Shown here piece after piece: positions 53,569 to 62,252 of a stretch of 64,000 nt of DNA. Every line of letters begins with the position of its first letter. Within the stretch, counting starts at the first letter, position 1. The notes under the pieces were generated by a model. The model was not told where the DNA came from. It did not search any database and saw only the letters and a program-made list of their open reading frames with translations. The DNA is from Maribacter vaceletii (lineage in GTDB: Bacteria > Bacteroidota > Bacteroidia > Flavobacteriales > Flavobacteriaceae). A program made the position numbers and the translations under genes. The stretch spans positions 372,001 through 436,000 of the forward strand of contig NZ_RBIQ01000009.1 of assembly GCF_003634105.1 (NCBI RefSeq), written 5' to 3'.

Positions 53569-55329
53569 TTATTTTTTTTCTAAAACAAGGTGATCATACC
53601 CACCATTATCGTTTTCATGTTTTAGTTCTAATCTATTTTCTTCTACTTCTAAAAGTATATAATCATTAGCTAAAGGATAAAAATTACTGTCTGCACCAAA
53701 GGTTATAATCATTTCTAACTTATTATCGCTATTTCTATATACCAACCATCTTCCTGTACTTACTTCTACTTGATTAGGATTATACACCGTTACTTTACCA
53801 TTTGCACTAAAAGAGAATTCATAATTTGTATACGCTTCTGTACTTGGGTCTTGGTTTTCTGAGAAAAGAGCAACTTCCCAAAGGCTATCGTTAAATAAAC
53901 CTCTTATCCATACTACATCTTCATCATCTACATCATTATCACAATTTCTCTCTAAAATAAGTTCATAACCAGTACCTGGGATTTCAAACTTTAAACGATT
54001 GTCTCTAAGATCAGACAAAGGCCATTCAAAACTAACACCTGGTTCATTGCCCATTGTTATTGCCATTACTAATCTTGCTTGTGCATTAAGTGTTATTTCC
54101 CATGTTCCTTCAGAAGAAACCTCTTCATTACTTAAAGTAACTACACCATCTGCCATAAAATTAAACTCGTATCCTAATAAACGATCTAACTCTTGATTAT
54201 CTCTTTTTACTTTTTTAATTATCCAACTACATTCTTTTAATACTTGTCGTAATGTATTTGGGTCTTTATCTATAACATTACAGGCTTTCTTCATGATAAT
54301 TTTATTACCACCTTCGGCAAATAATTTAATTTTACCCTCTTCTAATTCATATACAAACCAGTCTAAAGAAAAATCCATTAAAGCTGTAAATTCTAATTTT
54401 AATAAAACTCTATTATTAGAAACTCTGGTTGTCCATTCTCCTTCAATACTATTTCCTTCTCTATCTTTTGCAGTTACCGAACCATTTGCAGAAAAATTCA
54501 TTGCATATTCAAAATACTGCTCTGTTTGGTCTTGTTCATTTCTTTGCACATCATGTATTAACCATGGGCAAGCAACTAAATATGCATCTAAACGCTCTTT
54601 AGAAAAATCATCATCATTATGGTCATTATCATCATCTTCATCACAAGTTTCTTTTGCACTTTCTATAGCTACAGCCAATTCTGCATTCGTATTTACAACA
54701 ACCTCTGTACCATCATATAATTTTAGGGTTACAGGAAAATCCATACTCACTAATTGGTTCCCTTCTAACCCTGCAAAAAATCTTCTTAATTGCTTATCAC
54801 TTTCTATAGTAGCATTACCTGTTTGTTGGTTGTTAACATCAAACGTGAAAACCGTTAAAGGATATACAAAATCTATACATTCTATATCATCATCTTTACC
54901 ACCTTCTATACATTCTTTTGCTTTTTCTAGTAATGCTTCTTTTGATGCTATAGTAATTTCTGTATAATCTGCTAAAGTTATTGTTATTGGAAAAATAATA
55001 TCTACAATATCACTATCTAAATCAACCTTATCTAATAACTCTTCTACAGTTGCTAAATCTTCTTTAGAATCTAAAGTTACATCTAAGCCGTTTACATTAA
55101 CTGTGTAAGGGAATTCTATTGCAAAGCAACTTACACCATCTACAATATTATCAAAAGAACCATCTTGTGATGATGTATCTGTAATAAGTTTTGCCGCTGC
55201 AGAGTTTGCAGTAATTGACTCGTTTTCTTCTCCGTTAGATATTTCTTCAAATTCATCTTGGCATGAAGTAAATGATATTGCAAGTGCTAATAAACTTGCA
55301 AACAATGTGGTTTTAAAAAACTTTTTCAT
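53569..55329 (-). CDS. Repeat-built lipoprotein in the ECF-sigma island
   Basis: 586 residues, lipoprotein signal with Cys at about 23 (LAISFTSCQDE). No family recognised. Two sets of internal repeats are visible. N-terminal set, four copies of about 45-70 residues (about 68-250), each with a pattern like FPxTV...DGxxVxIxSxxEL: IEFPYTVNVNGLDVTL; IIFPITITLADYTEITI; FVYPLTVFTFDVNNQQ; MDFPVTLKLYDGTEVVV. An acidic linker CDEDDDNDHNDDD follows. C-terminal set, three lipocalin-like copies of about 100 residues each (about 255-585): FEYAMNFSANGSVTAKDREG, GYEFNFMADGVVTLSNE, NYEFSFSANGKVTVYNP. Surface binding is inferred. Divergent from the sigma gene and preceded by the AGTAGGGTATTT motif also found before fecR. 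Confidence 0.75.
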   Translation of the reverse strand: MKKFFKTTLFASLLALAISFTSCQDEFEEISNGEENESITANSAAAKLITDTSSQDGSFDNIVDGVSCFAIEFPYTVNVNGLDVTLDSKEDLATVEELLDKVDLDSDIVDIIFPITITLADYTEITIASKEALLEKAKECIEGGKDDDIECIDFVYPLTVFTFDVNNQQTGNATIESDKQLRRFFAGLEGNQLVSMDFPVTLKLYDGTEVVVNTNAELAVAIESAKETCDEDDDNDHNDDDFSKERLDAYLVACPWLIHDVQRNEQDQTEQYFEYAMNFSANGSVTAKDREGNSIEGEWTTRVSNNRVLLKLEFTALMDFSLDWFVYELEEGKIKLFAEGGNKIIMKKACNVIDKDPNTLRQVLKECSWIIKKVKRDNQELDRLLGYEFNFMADGVVTLSNEEVSSEGTWEITLNAQARLVMAITMGNEPGVSFEWPLSDLRDNRLKFEIPGTGYELILERNCDNDVDDEDVVWIRGLFNDSLWEVALFSENQDPSTEAYTNYEFSFSANGKVTVYNPNQVEVSTGRWLVYRNSDNKLEMIITFGADSNFYPLANDYILLEVEENRLELKHENDNGGYDHLVLEKK

Positions 55330-55362
55330 AACGATTTGGATTTTTATTTGTTTCTACAACTC

Positions 55363-55392
55363 TAAAACAACCAACTTTTAAAATACCCTACT
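55363..55392 (-). promoter_or_regulatory. Candidate ECF-sigma promoter of the repeat lipoprotein
   Basis: On the minus strand AGTAGGGTATTT (55392-55381), 11 nt, TGTTTTA (55369-55363); about 34 nt before the ATG. The same two blocks at the same spacing occur before fecR (56091-56120). Confidence 0.6.
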
Positions 55393-55415
55393 TCTGCTGT
55401 TAATTTTTTTTAAAA

Positions 55416-55423
55416 TATATTTG
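55416..55423 (+). promoter_or_regulatory. -7 box TATATTTG of the ECF sigma gene
   Basis: Perfect TANNTTTG match 16 nt before the TTG start at 55440; a housekeeping-type promoter for the sigma gene, unlike the AGTAGGGTATTT type used at the two flanking genes. Confidence 0.5.
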
Positions 55424-55439
55424 AGGTAAAATTAACCCC

Positions 55440-55952
55440 TTGAACAATAAAGAGCAAAACAACGTTTGTAAAGAAGAGGTATTTAGTGCTTTATTTTCTT
55501 CTCATTCTAAAACGGTATTTAACTACATATATTATAAGTATGGTAATGAAGAAAAAGCGTATGATGCTGTACAAGAAGCTTTTGTAAAGTTATGGGAGAA
55601 CTGTAGTAAAGTTGCACCTCCTAAGGCTAAGTCCTATGTATATACCATAGCCAACAACCTGTATTTAAATGTTATTAAAGCAGAAAAGGTTCGTTTTAAA
55701 CATAGGGATAAAGTAGCGACTACTACTAATGAGTCTCCAGAATTTTTAATGGAAGAGAATCAATTTAAAGAAAAACTAGAAGCTGCCTTAGATAGTTTAC
55801 CAGAAAACCAACGTACCACTTTTTTATTGAACAGGATTGATGGTAAAAAATATAAAGAGATTGCCGAAATGGAAGGCGTAAGTGTAAAGGCTATTGAAAA
55901 AAGAATGCATTTGGCACTAAAGTCTTTGCGCGAAAAGATTGATGGGATTTAA
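55440..55952 (+). CDS. RNA polymerase ECF-type sigma factor
   Basis: 170 residues, TTG start. Region 2: TVFNYIYYKYGNEEKAYDAVQEAFVKLWENC (about 22-52, with the DAVQEAFVKLW core) and KSYVYTIANNLYLNVIKAEK; region 4: ALDSLPENQRTTFLLNRIDGKKYKEIAEMEGVSVKAIEKRMHLALKSLREKIDGI with the recognition helix. No region 1.1 or 3, hence ECF (sigma-70 family group 4). It belongs with the FecR anti-sigma/transducer at 56140 and the STN-type TonB receptor at 57032, the classic FecI-FecR-FecA surface signalling chain. The gene has a housekeeping box, and a composite repeat lies between it and fecR. Confidence 0.93.
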   Translation: MNNKEQNNVCKEEVFSALFSSHSKTVFNYIYYKYGNEEKAYDAVQEAFVKLWENCSKVAPPKAKSYVYTIANNLYLNVIKAEKVRFKHRDKVATTTNESPEFLMEENQFKEKLEAALDSLPENQRTTFLLNRIDGKKYKEIAEMEGVSVKAIEKRMHLALKSLREKIDGI

Positions 55953-56080
55953 ATTTGGTTGATAGCTGTTGGTTGTTGGTGAAAAATTAAAAAATAGTAA
56001 AAGAAAAACAAAACAACTTTGGACATTGGACTTTAGACTTTAGACTTTAGACTTTAGACTTTAGACTTTAGACTTTAGAC
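55953..56080 (+). repeat. Intergenic element with GTTGATAG/GTTGGTTG head and GACTTTA tandem repeat
   Basis: Starts right after the sigma stop with ATTTGGTTGATAGCTGTTGGTTGTTGGTG, then AAAACAACTTTGGACATTG and a run of the heptamer GACTTTA (56029-56080, about 7.4 copies). Third member of the element family at 18918 and 42719; its heptamer differs by one base (A for G). Confidence 0.85.
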
Positions 56081-56090
56081 AAAATTAAAA

Positions 56091-56120
56091 AGTAGGGTAT
56101 TTACCTTTACAGGTGTTATA
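56091..56120 (+). promoter_or_regulatory. Candidate ECF-sigma promoter of fecR
   Basis: AGTAGGGTATTT (56091-56102), 11 nt, TGTTATA (56114-56120), ATG at 56140. Same architecture as 55392-55363 on the other strand. Confidence 0.6.
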
Positions 56121-56139
56121 AACATATAAGCTAGAAAAA

Positions 56140-57051
56140 ATGCAAGAAAATTACTTAGCAAAATGGCTCAACAATGAATTGACGGATACAGAACTCGCGG
56201 AATTTAAAAAATCTGATGAGTATGCTTCCTATATAAAAATAAAAGAGGCATCGTCTAATTTAGAAGCTCCTGCTTTTAATATAGATGCCGCTTGGAATGA
56301 ACATAAAAACAGACGTATAGTAGAAGAATCTAAAACCATACAACTAAAACCATACAAACGCTTTTTACAACTTGCTGCAGCCGTTGCGGTTTTACTAGTA
56401 GCGTCTTATTTTTATTTAGGAACTTTAGATCAATCTATAAGTACCCAATACGCGGAAAACAAAGAAGTAATTTTACCAGATACATCAGAAGTTTTATTGA
56501 ATGCAGAATCTTCTGTTTCATATAGTGAAAAAAACTGGGACAAAGAGCGTAACATTTCCTTAGAAGGAGAGGCTTATTTTAAGGTTGCTAAAGGAAAACG
56601 CTTTACCGTTGCTACAGATAATGGTACTGTGGCTGTTTTAGGTACGCAATTTAATGTTGAAAATAGAAATAACTTTTTTGAAGTTACTTGTTTTGAAGGT
56701 TTGGTACGTGTTACTTATAATAATAAAGAAACCAAACTAACTGCAGGCACTTCTTTTCTTGTTATAGATGGTAAAGAAATTGCCGTAAATGGCCCGGAGA
56801 ATACTGCCCCTTCTTGGATAAACAAAGAAAGTTCTTTTAATAGCATTCCTTTATCTTATGTTTTTAACGAATTTCAAAGACAACATAATGTAACAGTGGA
56901 AACTAAAAACATAGATACTAAGCAATTATTTACAGGTACTTTTAGCAATACCAACATTAATTTAGCGTTGCAAAGTATAAGCGTTCCTACTCAAATACAA
57001 TACACATTAGAGGGGAATAAAGTAGTTTTCTATGCTAAAAACGCAGAATAA
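56140..57051 (+). CDS. FecR-type anti-sigma/signal transducer
   Basis: 303 residues, inner-membrane protein. N-terminal cytoplasmic part (1-76, MQENYLAKWLNNELTDTELAEF) is the anti-sigma-like domain; a membrane segment FLQLAAAVAVLLVASYFYLG (about 71-92) is next; the periplasmic FecR domain (about 100-205) has EVILPDTSEVLLNAESSVSYSEKNWDKERNISLEGEAYFKVAKGKRFTVATDNGTVAVLGTQFNVENRNNFFEVTCFEGLVRV; and the DUF4974 domain (about 225-300) SSFNSIPLSYVFNEFQRQHNVTVETKNIDTKQLFTGTFSNTNINLALQSISVPTQIQY has the STN-like fold. It overlaps the receptor gene by 20 bp (57032-57051) and shares the operon. It likely senses the receptor STN domain. Confidence 0.93.
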   Translation: MQENYLAKWLNNELTDTELAEFKKSDEYASYIKIKEASSNLEAPAFNIDAAWNEHKNRRIVEESKTIQLKPYKRFLQLAAAVAVLLVASYFYLGTLDQSISTQYAENKEVILPDTSEVLLNAESSVSYSEKNWDKERNISLEGEAYFKVAKGKRFTVATDNGTVAVLGTQFNVENRNNFFEVTCFEGLVRVTYNNKETKLTAGTSFLVIDGKEIAVNGPENTAPSWINKESSFNSIPLSYVFNEFQRQHNVTVETKNIDTKQLFTGTFSNTNINLALQSISVPTQIQYTLEGNKVVFYAKNAE

Positions 57052-59584
57052 CAAATTAGCTTTTTTTCTTTTTGCACTGCTTTTTCTCTGTTATACTACA
57101 GGAAGTGCACAAGAAACACAAACTGCTACCTTACCTTTAAAAGAACAACTTAAAAAGTTAGAGAACACATACGCTATAAAATTTTCTTTTGTAGACTCTG
57201 CTATTTCTAATATAAAAACGAACCTTATAAGTACTGGTTCTTTACAAGAGCAATTAGAGAATATAGCAGAACAAACGAACCTTTCTATTCAAAAAATAAA
57301 CGACCGCTACTACGCCATAACTCTAAAAAAAACAATAACTATTTGCGGCACAATTTTAGATAATTTCAAAAATAAACCGCTTGCAAGTGCCACAATTCAA
57401 GTTATAAATAACACAAAGTCTACTATTGCAAATTCTAATGGAGAGTTTACTATTTCTAATATCCCTAGGGATGCATTACTTCAAATAAAATTTTTAGGAT
57501 ACAAGACCAAATTTATTACCGCAAAAGAGCTTATAAAAAAAGAAACTTGCACCAAAATTGTTATGGCGCAAAAGTATCAGGAATTAAATGAAGTTATAGT
57601 TTATAAATTTCTTACCACAGGGCTAAGTAAAAATAGCAATGGTAGTATTAGTATAAACACAGCAGATTTTGGAATTTTACCAGGCCAAATAGAACCCGAC
57701 ATTCTTAAAACCATACAAGCGCTACCAGGTATTAAAAGTATAGACGAAACTGTTTCTGATATTAATATTAGAGGTGGTACTAATGACCAAAACCTTATCC
57801 TCTGGGATGGTATAAAAATGTATCAATCTGGGCACTTTTTTGGTTTAATATCGGCATTTAACCCTTATTTAACAGACAAAATAACAAGTATAAAAAATGG
57901 AAGTAGCGCGCAATACGGTGATGGTGTTAGTGGCGTTTTAGATATTAAAACTAAAGACAACATAACAAGCACTATTAAAGGCGGAGCTGGTTTAAATTTT
58001 ATTACCGGAGACGCCTATGCAAGAATACCCATCACAAATAAAATAGGTTTTCAGTTTTCTGCAAGACGCTCTCTCACAGATTTTTTAGACACACCTACTT
58101 ACACTCGTTTTTCTGAAAAAGCTTTTCAAGACAGTAATGTATCTAAAGAAAATACAACAGCAGAAAATAAAAGAGATGCTATTTTCTATTTTTATGATTT
58201 TACGGGAAAACTACTTTATGATATGAATGCAAAACATAAAGTTCGTTTTAATGCTATGCGCACTAGCAACACACTTGATTATGTGGAGTCAAGAAATGAC
58301 AGCCTACAATCTACTAGTAACTTAGACCAAACAAATTTTTCTTTTGGAGGAACTTTATCTAGTAGTTGGAGCCCTTATTTTTCTACCAATTTAACAGGCT
58401 ACTATACACAGTATACCCTAAATGCTACTAACATTAACAACAACAATTCCCAAAACTTAGAACAGCGTAATGAGGTTTTAGAAACCGCACTAAAATGGAA
58501 TACTACCTACCAACCAAATGCTAACTTTATTTGGAAAAATGGGTATCACTTAAATGAAGTAGGGATAACCAACTTTACTTTTGTAACGCAGCCGCCTTTT
58601 AACAGTAATATAAAAGGAGTTATTAGAACCCACGCCTTATTTTCTGAAGTAACGTATAACACAGAAGAAGAAAAATTTTATGTGCAAGCTGGTGCAAGAT
58701 TAAACTTCATAGAAAATCTAGATACATTTAAAGAGACTATTTTAGAACCAAGACTAGCTGTTAGTTATAAGGTATCGGATGTTTTTAAGCTGGAAACCAA
58801 AGGAGAGTTTAAAAACCAAAGTACCAACCAGATAATAGATTTAGAGCAAAACTTTTTAGGTATTGAAAAAAGAAGATGGATTTTATCTGACGGGGAACAA
58901 CTACCTATTACAAAAAGCAAACAAGCTTCCTTTGGTATACACTATGACCGTAATAATCTATATATTGGATTAGATGGCTTTTTTAAAGAAGTAAAAGGTA
59001 TAAGTACGGCAACACAAGGCTTTCAAAACCAATACCAATTTAATGGAGAAATAGGGCAATATGCTGTTAAAGGGGTAGAGTTTTTAATTAATAAAAAGAG
59101 TATTTTTTATAGTGTATGGTTAAGTTACGCTTACAATACTAATACGTATACTTTTAAAACCTTAAATCCACAAAATTTTCCTAACAATCTAGATATAAGA
59201 CATACTGCTACAATTGCAGGGACTTATAGCTATAAAAAATTAAAAATAGGATTAGGCTTAAATTATAGAAGTGGTAAACCCTATACCCAGCCACAAGAAG
59301 GAGATAATGCTATAAACACTACTTTTTTCCCTTCTAGAATAAACTACCAAGAACCTAACAGCAGCCGCCTCCCCGAATATATTAGAGCAGACGGTTCTGT
59401 TACCTATAGCTTTAAACTTACACCTAAAATTAAAGCAATTGCAGGAGCAGCTATTCTTAATTTTACAGGCAGAAAAAACATACTTAACACCTATTACAGA
59501 GTAAACCAATCTAATGAAATAGAAACGATACAAAACCTATCTATTGGTGCTACTCCTAACGCTAGTTTTAGGATTAATTTTTAA
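57032..59584 (+). CDS. TonB-dependent receptor with STN signalling domain
   Basis: 850 residues, signal peptide ending near TTGSAQ (about 26). Then: STN domain (about 30-95, ENTYAIKFSFVDSAISNIKTNLISTGSLQEQLENIAEQTNLSIQKINDRYYAI), the secretin/TonB short N-terminal domain that relays signals to FecR; a carboxypeptidase-regulatory-like domain (about 105-185, GTILDNFKNKPLASATIQVINNTKSTIANSNGEFTISNIP); a plug (about 210-310, PDILKTIQALPGIKSIDETVSDINIRGGTNDQNLILWDGIKMYQSGHFFGLISAFNP and KNGSSAQYGDGVSGVLDI); and a barrel ending in ASFRINF with terminal Phe. No SusD gene follows, so it is an iron/siderophore or other nutrient receptor rather than a SusC. Confidence 0.92.
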   Translation: MLKTQNNKLAFFLFALLFLCYTTGSAQETQTATLPLKEQLKKLENTYAIKFSFVDSAISNIKTNLISTGSLQEQLENIAEQTNLSIQKINDRYYAITLKKTITICGTILDNFKNKPLASATIQVINNTKSTIANSNGEFTISNIPRDALLQIKFLGYKTKFITAKELIKKETCTKIVMAQKYQELNEVIVYKFLTTGLSKNSNGSISINTADFGILPGQIEPDILKTIQALPGIKSIDETVSDINIRGGTNDQNLILWDGIKMYQSGHFFGLISAFNPYLTDKITSIKNGSSAQYGDGVSGVLDIKTKDNITSTIKGGAGLNFITGDAYARIPITNKIGFQFSARRSLTDFLDTPTYTRFSEKAFQDSNVSKENTTAENKRDAIFYFYDFTGKLLYDMNAKHKVRFNAMRTSNTLDYVESRNDSLQSTSNLDQTNFSFGGTLSSSWSPYFSTNLTGYYTQYTLNATNINNNNSQNLEQRNEVLETALKWNTTYQPNANFIWKNGYHLNEVGITNFTFVTQPPFNSNIKGVIRTHALFSEVTYNTEEEKFYVQAGARLNFIENLDTFKETILEPRLAVSYKVSDVFKLETKGEFKNQSTNQIIDLEQNFLGIEKRRWILSDGEQLPITKSKQASFGIHYDRNNLYIGLDGFFKEVKGISTATQGFQNQYQFNGEIGQYAVKGVEFLINKKSIFYSVWLSYAYNTNTYTFKTLNPQNFPNNLDIRHTATIAGTYSYKKLKIGLGLNYRSGKPYTQPQEGDNAINTTFFPSRINYQEPNSSRLPEYIRADGSVTYSFKLTPKIKAIAGAAILNFTGRKNILNTYYRVNQSNEIETIQNLSIGATPNASFRINF

Positions 59585-62049
59585 AATTCTCTTTTACCAA
59601 ATTCACTTTCTATGAATTTAGAACGGTTTTTGTTTTTGTTAAATGAATAGGATAGGTTTAAGATAACCCTATCTACCTCTAACACATAATTGGTAGTAGT
59701 AAAAAACTCTCCTTCTCTACTAGTTGTTATTCTTTGTTCATTGGTGTTTAATAATCCCATGTCCATATTTTGCCATTGTAAAGTGGCTACCAACTTATTG
59801 TCCAAAAAGGTTTTTCTAAAGGTTAAATTTGGCAAATAAAATTCCGAATCTTCTCCTTGTGCTGTTTTACGATTAGATAAATAGTTTACCGTAAATTGTA
59901 ATGATGCTGTGTCATTAAAAGTATAGGTACTATTTGCATTTACAGAAAAAATTGTGGCATCGCTATCTACATTACGCCCATCATAAGAACCATCTATGGT
60001 GTAGTTATAAATATTACCTCCTATAAAATTAGACCAGTTTTCTGTTGCCTTAAATTGTGTGCCTAATTCTATACCTGTTACATGTGCTTTTCCTACGTTA
60101 GAATAAATCCTATCTAAAATAGTATCATTAAAAACCTGGTTAACTCTATTTACTAAATTCTTTACATCTCTATAATACGCGGTAGCATAAACCGAATTTC
60201 CATTTTTATATTTCTTAGTGATTCCTAATTCTACTAAATCTATAAATTCTGGACGTAAGGTTGGATCCCCTTGTTCTAAAGTTTCGGAATGTTCTCTTTC
60301 TCTAAACGGGTTTAATTTAAATGAGGCAGTACGTTCTACACGTTTGCTATATGCTATTTTTAATTTAGTAGCATCATTTATGCTGTATTGTAAAGAAGCC
60401 GATGGAAACAACTTAGTATAATTATAAGAATATGTAGTATCTACAGTTTGGGTTTTATCTTTTAAATCTAACACCCTATCCATTGCTTCTATACGAACAC
60501 CTGCAGCATAATCCCATTTACTTTTTTTACCGTTTAACTGTACATAACCCGAGTGTATAGTTCTTGTTAAATCTACCTGACTAGAAAATTCCGGAACCAA
60601 CTCAAACTCTTGCGTTGTATTATTACGTCTTTCATACACGAAATCTCCTTTATGGTCTAAGTTTCTATATTGGTAACCAGTTTCTATATTCCCAAAAGAA
60701 AAAGGAACAAAGCTATAATCTACCTGAGCACGTATTCCGTAAAGTGGGTTATCATTTGTATTAAACTCGTCCTGCAAAATTACTTGTGTATTAGGGTATG
60801 CCAAATTTCTATTTGTAGTTGGCCCTCCTAGCAATGTATACTCATACAGTAGAGAACTAGATAATTTAGATTTGTTAGTAAAAGTATGTTTGTAATCTAA
60901 GCTACCAAGAACAAAATCTCCTTTTCGTATTCTTAAGTTTTCATTGTAATATTGAAAAGTATAATCTCTTGTAGTACCATTAACTGGAGTAATAGAATGG
61001 TTGTCATAATACAAAATATCGGCCCTTCTATCTTTAGAACGCTTTCCTGCAAAAAAGCCAAGAGAAAATTCATTTTTTGTATCTGGTGTATAGTCTAGTG
61101 TAAACCTTCCGGAGTAGTTAGTTTCATCATAACTACGCTCTCCATCCGACGGAAATCTAGTAAACGTATCTCCTATAATGGTATATACATCTCCTTCTCT
61201 TCTACCAGTAACATCATTACGTTGGTAACTTGCTCCAAGAGAAACATTCCATGTATCGGAACGTACATTATACGTAATATCTGCTCCATAACGTTGCGCT
61301 GCCTCCCCATTATCATAATCTTCTATAGAAGGGAAACCACCTTTTACATTAACTTGCGTATACGTACCATTGATAGCACCTTTTTTTGTTATTATATTTA
61401 AAATACCACCTTTACCTTCTGGGTCATATTTTGCCGATGGTGCTGTAATTAACTCTACCCTTTCTACTGCATTTGCTGGTAATTGATTTAAAATAGTTGC
61501 CGCATTACCTTGTACTGGTTTCCCATTTAATAAAGCTACAAAACCTGTGGTTCCACGTACACTTATATCTCCCAAACCATTAACACTTACCGATGGTAAA
61601 TTTTTAATAACATCTGTAGCACTACCTCCTTGGCTATTTTGAAAAACCTTAGCATCATAAACCTGACGGTCTATTTTATTTATTACAGTTGCCCTATTTG
61701 CTTTAACCACAACCTCATCTAATTCATTACCTCCTATTCGTAACCCTAGAGTACCAACCTTTTTTGTACGGCTATTTTCTATAACAATATTTTCTATAGT
61801 TTTAGTTTCATATCCTAAAAAAGATACTTCTAAATAATAGGTTCCTTTTTTTAGATTAGAAATAGTAAATACTCCATTAATATCTGTAATAACTCCTGTT
61901 ACTAGTTCTTTATTCGCTTGCTTAAAAATGGCAGCAGTAGCATACTCTAATGGTTCTTGTGTATCTACATCTATTATTTTACCCGTTACTTGACCAAAGG
62001 TTGTAAGTATTGCAAGTAAAAAAAAAGCAATAAAATATTGGTATTTCAT
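59581..62049 (-). CDS. Outer-membrane beta-barrel/TonB-dependent receptor family protein
   Basis: Signal peptide MKYQYFIAFFLLAILTTFGQ from the ATG at 62049; the frame also opens at 62085, but a perfect -7 box TACATTTG (62083-62090) overlaps that extension, so 62049 is preferred. 822 residues. A carboxypeptidase-regulatory-like domain (about 20-100, GKIIDVDTQEPLEYATAAIFKQANKELVTGVITDINGVFTI) precedes a plug (VIKNLPSVSVNGLGDISVRGTTGFVALLNGKPVQGNAATILNQLPANAVERVELITAPSAKYDPEGKGGILNIITKKG) and a barrel with a C-terminal region. It is the outer_membrane_beta-barrel/TBDT subgroup, without a TonB box or STN domain. It converges on the receptor gene at 57032 with a 4-bp overlap. Confidence 0.88.
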   Translation of the reverse strand: MKYQYFIAFFLLAILTTFGQVTGKIIDVDTQEPLEYATAAIFKQANKELVTGVITDINGVFTISNLKKGTYYLEVSFLGYETKTIENIVIENSRTKKVGTLGLRIGGNELDEVVVKANRATVINKIDRQVYDAKVFQNSQGGSATDVIKNLPSVSVNGLGDISVRGTTGFVALLNGKPVQGNAATILNQLPANAVERVELITAPSAKYDPEGKGGILNIITKKGAINGTYTQVNVKGGFPSIEDYDNGEAAQRYGADITYNVRSDTWNVSLGASYQRNDVTGRREGDVYTIIGDTFTRFPSDGERSYDETNYSGRFTLDYTPDTKNEFSLGFFAGKRSKDRRADILYYDNHSITPVNGTTRDYTFQYYNENLRIRKGDFVLGSLDYKHTFTNKSKLSSSLLYEYTLLGGPTTNRNLAYPNTQVILQDEFNTNDNPLYGIRAQVDYSFVPFSFGNIETGYQYRNLDHKGDFVYERRNNTTQEFELVPEFSSQVDLTRTIHSGYVQLNGKKSKWDYAAGVRIEAMDRVLDLKDKTQTVDTTYSYNYTKLFPSASLQYSINDATKLKIAYSKRVERTASFKLNPFREREHSETLEQGDPTLRPEFIDLVELGITKKYKNGNSVYATAYYRDVKNLVNRVNQVFNDTILDRIYSNVGKAHVTGIELGTQFKATENWSNFIGGNIYNYTIDGSYDGRNVDSDATIFSVNANSTYTFNDTASLQFTVNYLSNRKTAQGEDSEFYLPNLTFRKTFLDNKLVATLQWQNMDMGLLNTNEQRITTSREGEFFTTTNYVLEVDRVILNLSYSFNKNKNRSKFIESEFGKREF

Positions 62050-62082
62050 TCTTCTATTAATTTTGTGAAAATTTAATCTCTG

Positions 62083-62090
62083 CAAATGTA
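62083..62090 (-). promoter_or_regulatory. -7 promoter box TACATTTG of the gene at 62049
   Basis: Perfect TANNTTTG match on the minus strand; leader 33 nt to the ATG at 62049. Confidence 0.5.
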
Positions 62091-62252
62091 TGCAACATAA
62101 AAAAGCAATGGTGTTCTATTAGAAAAAGGTATGGTCTTTTTTCTATAACATATCTTTAAAAATAATTTTCTAAGATGCGAATGTATATGTTTTATTAAAC
62201 AATAAATGTTAAAAATACGCTTAAATTTCTCCGTACTATCTATACAAATACA

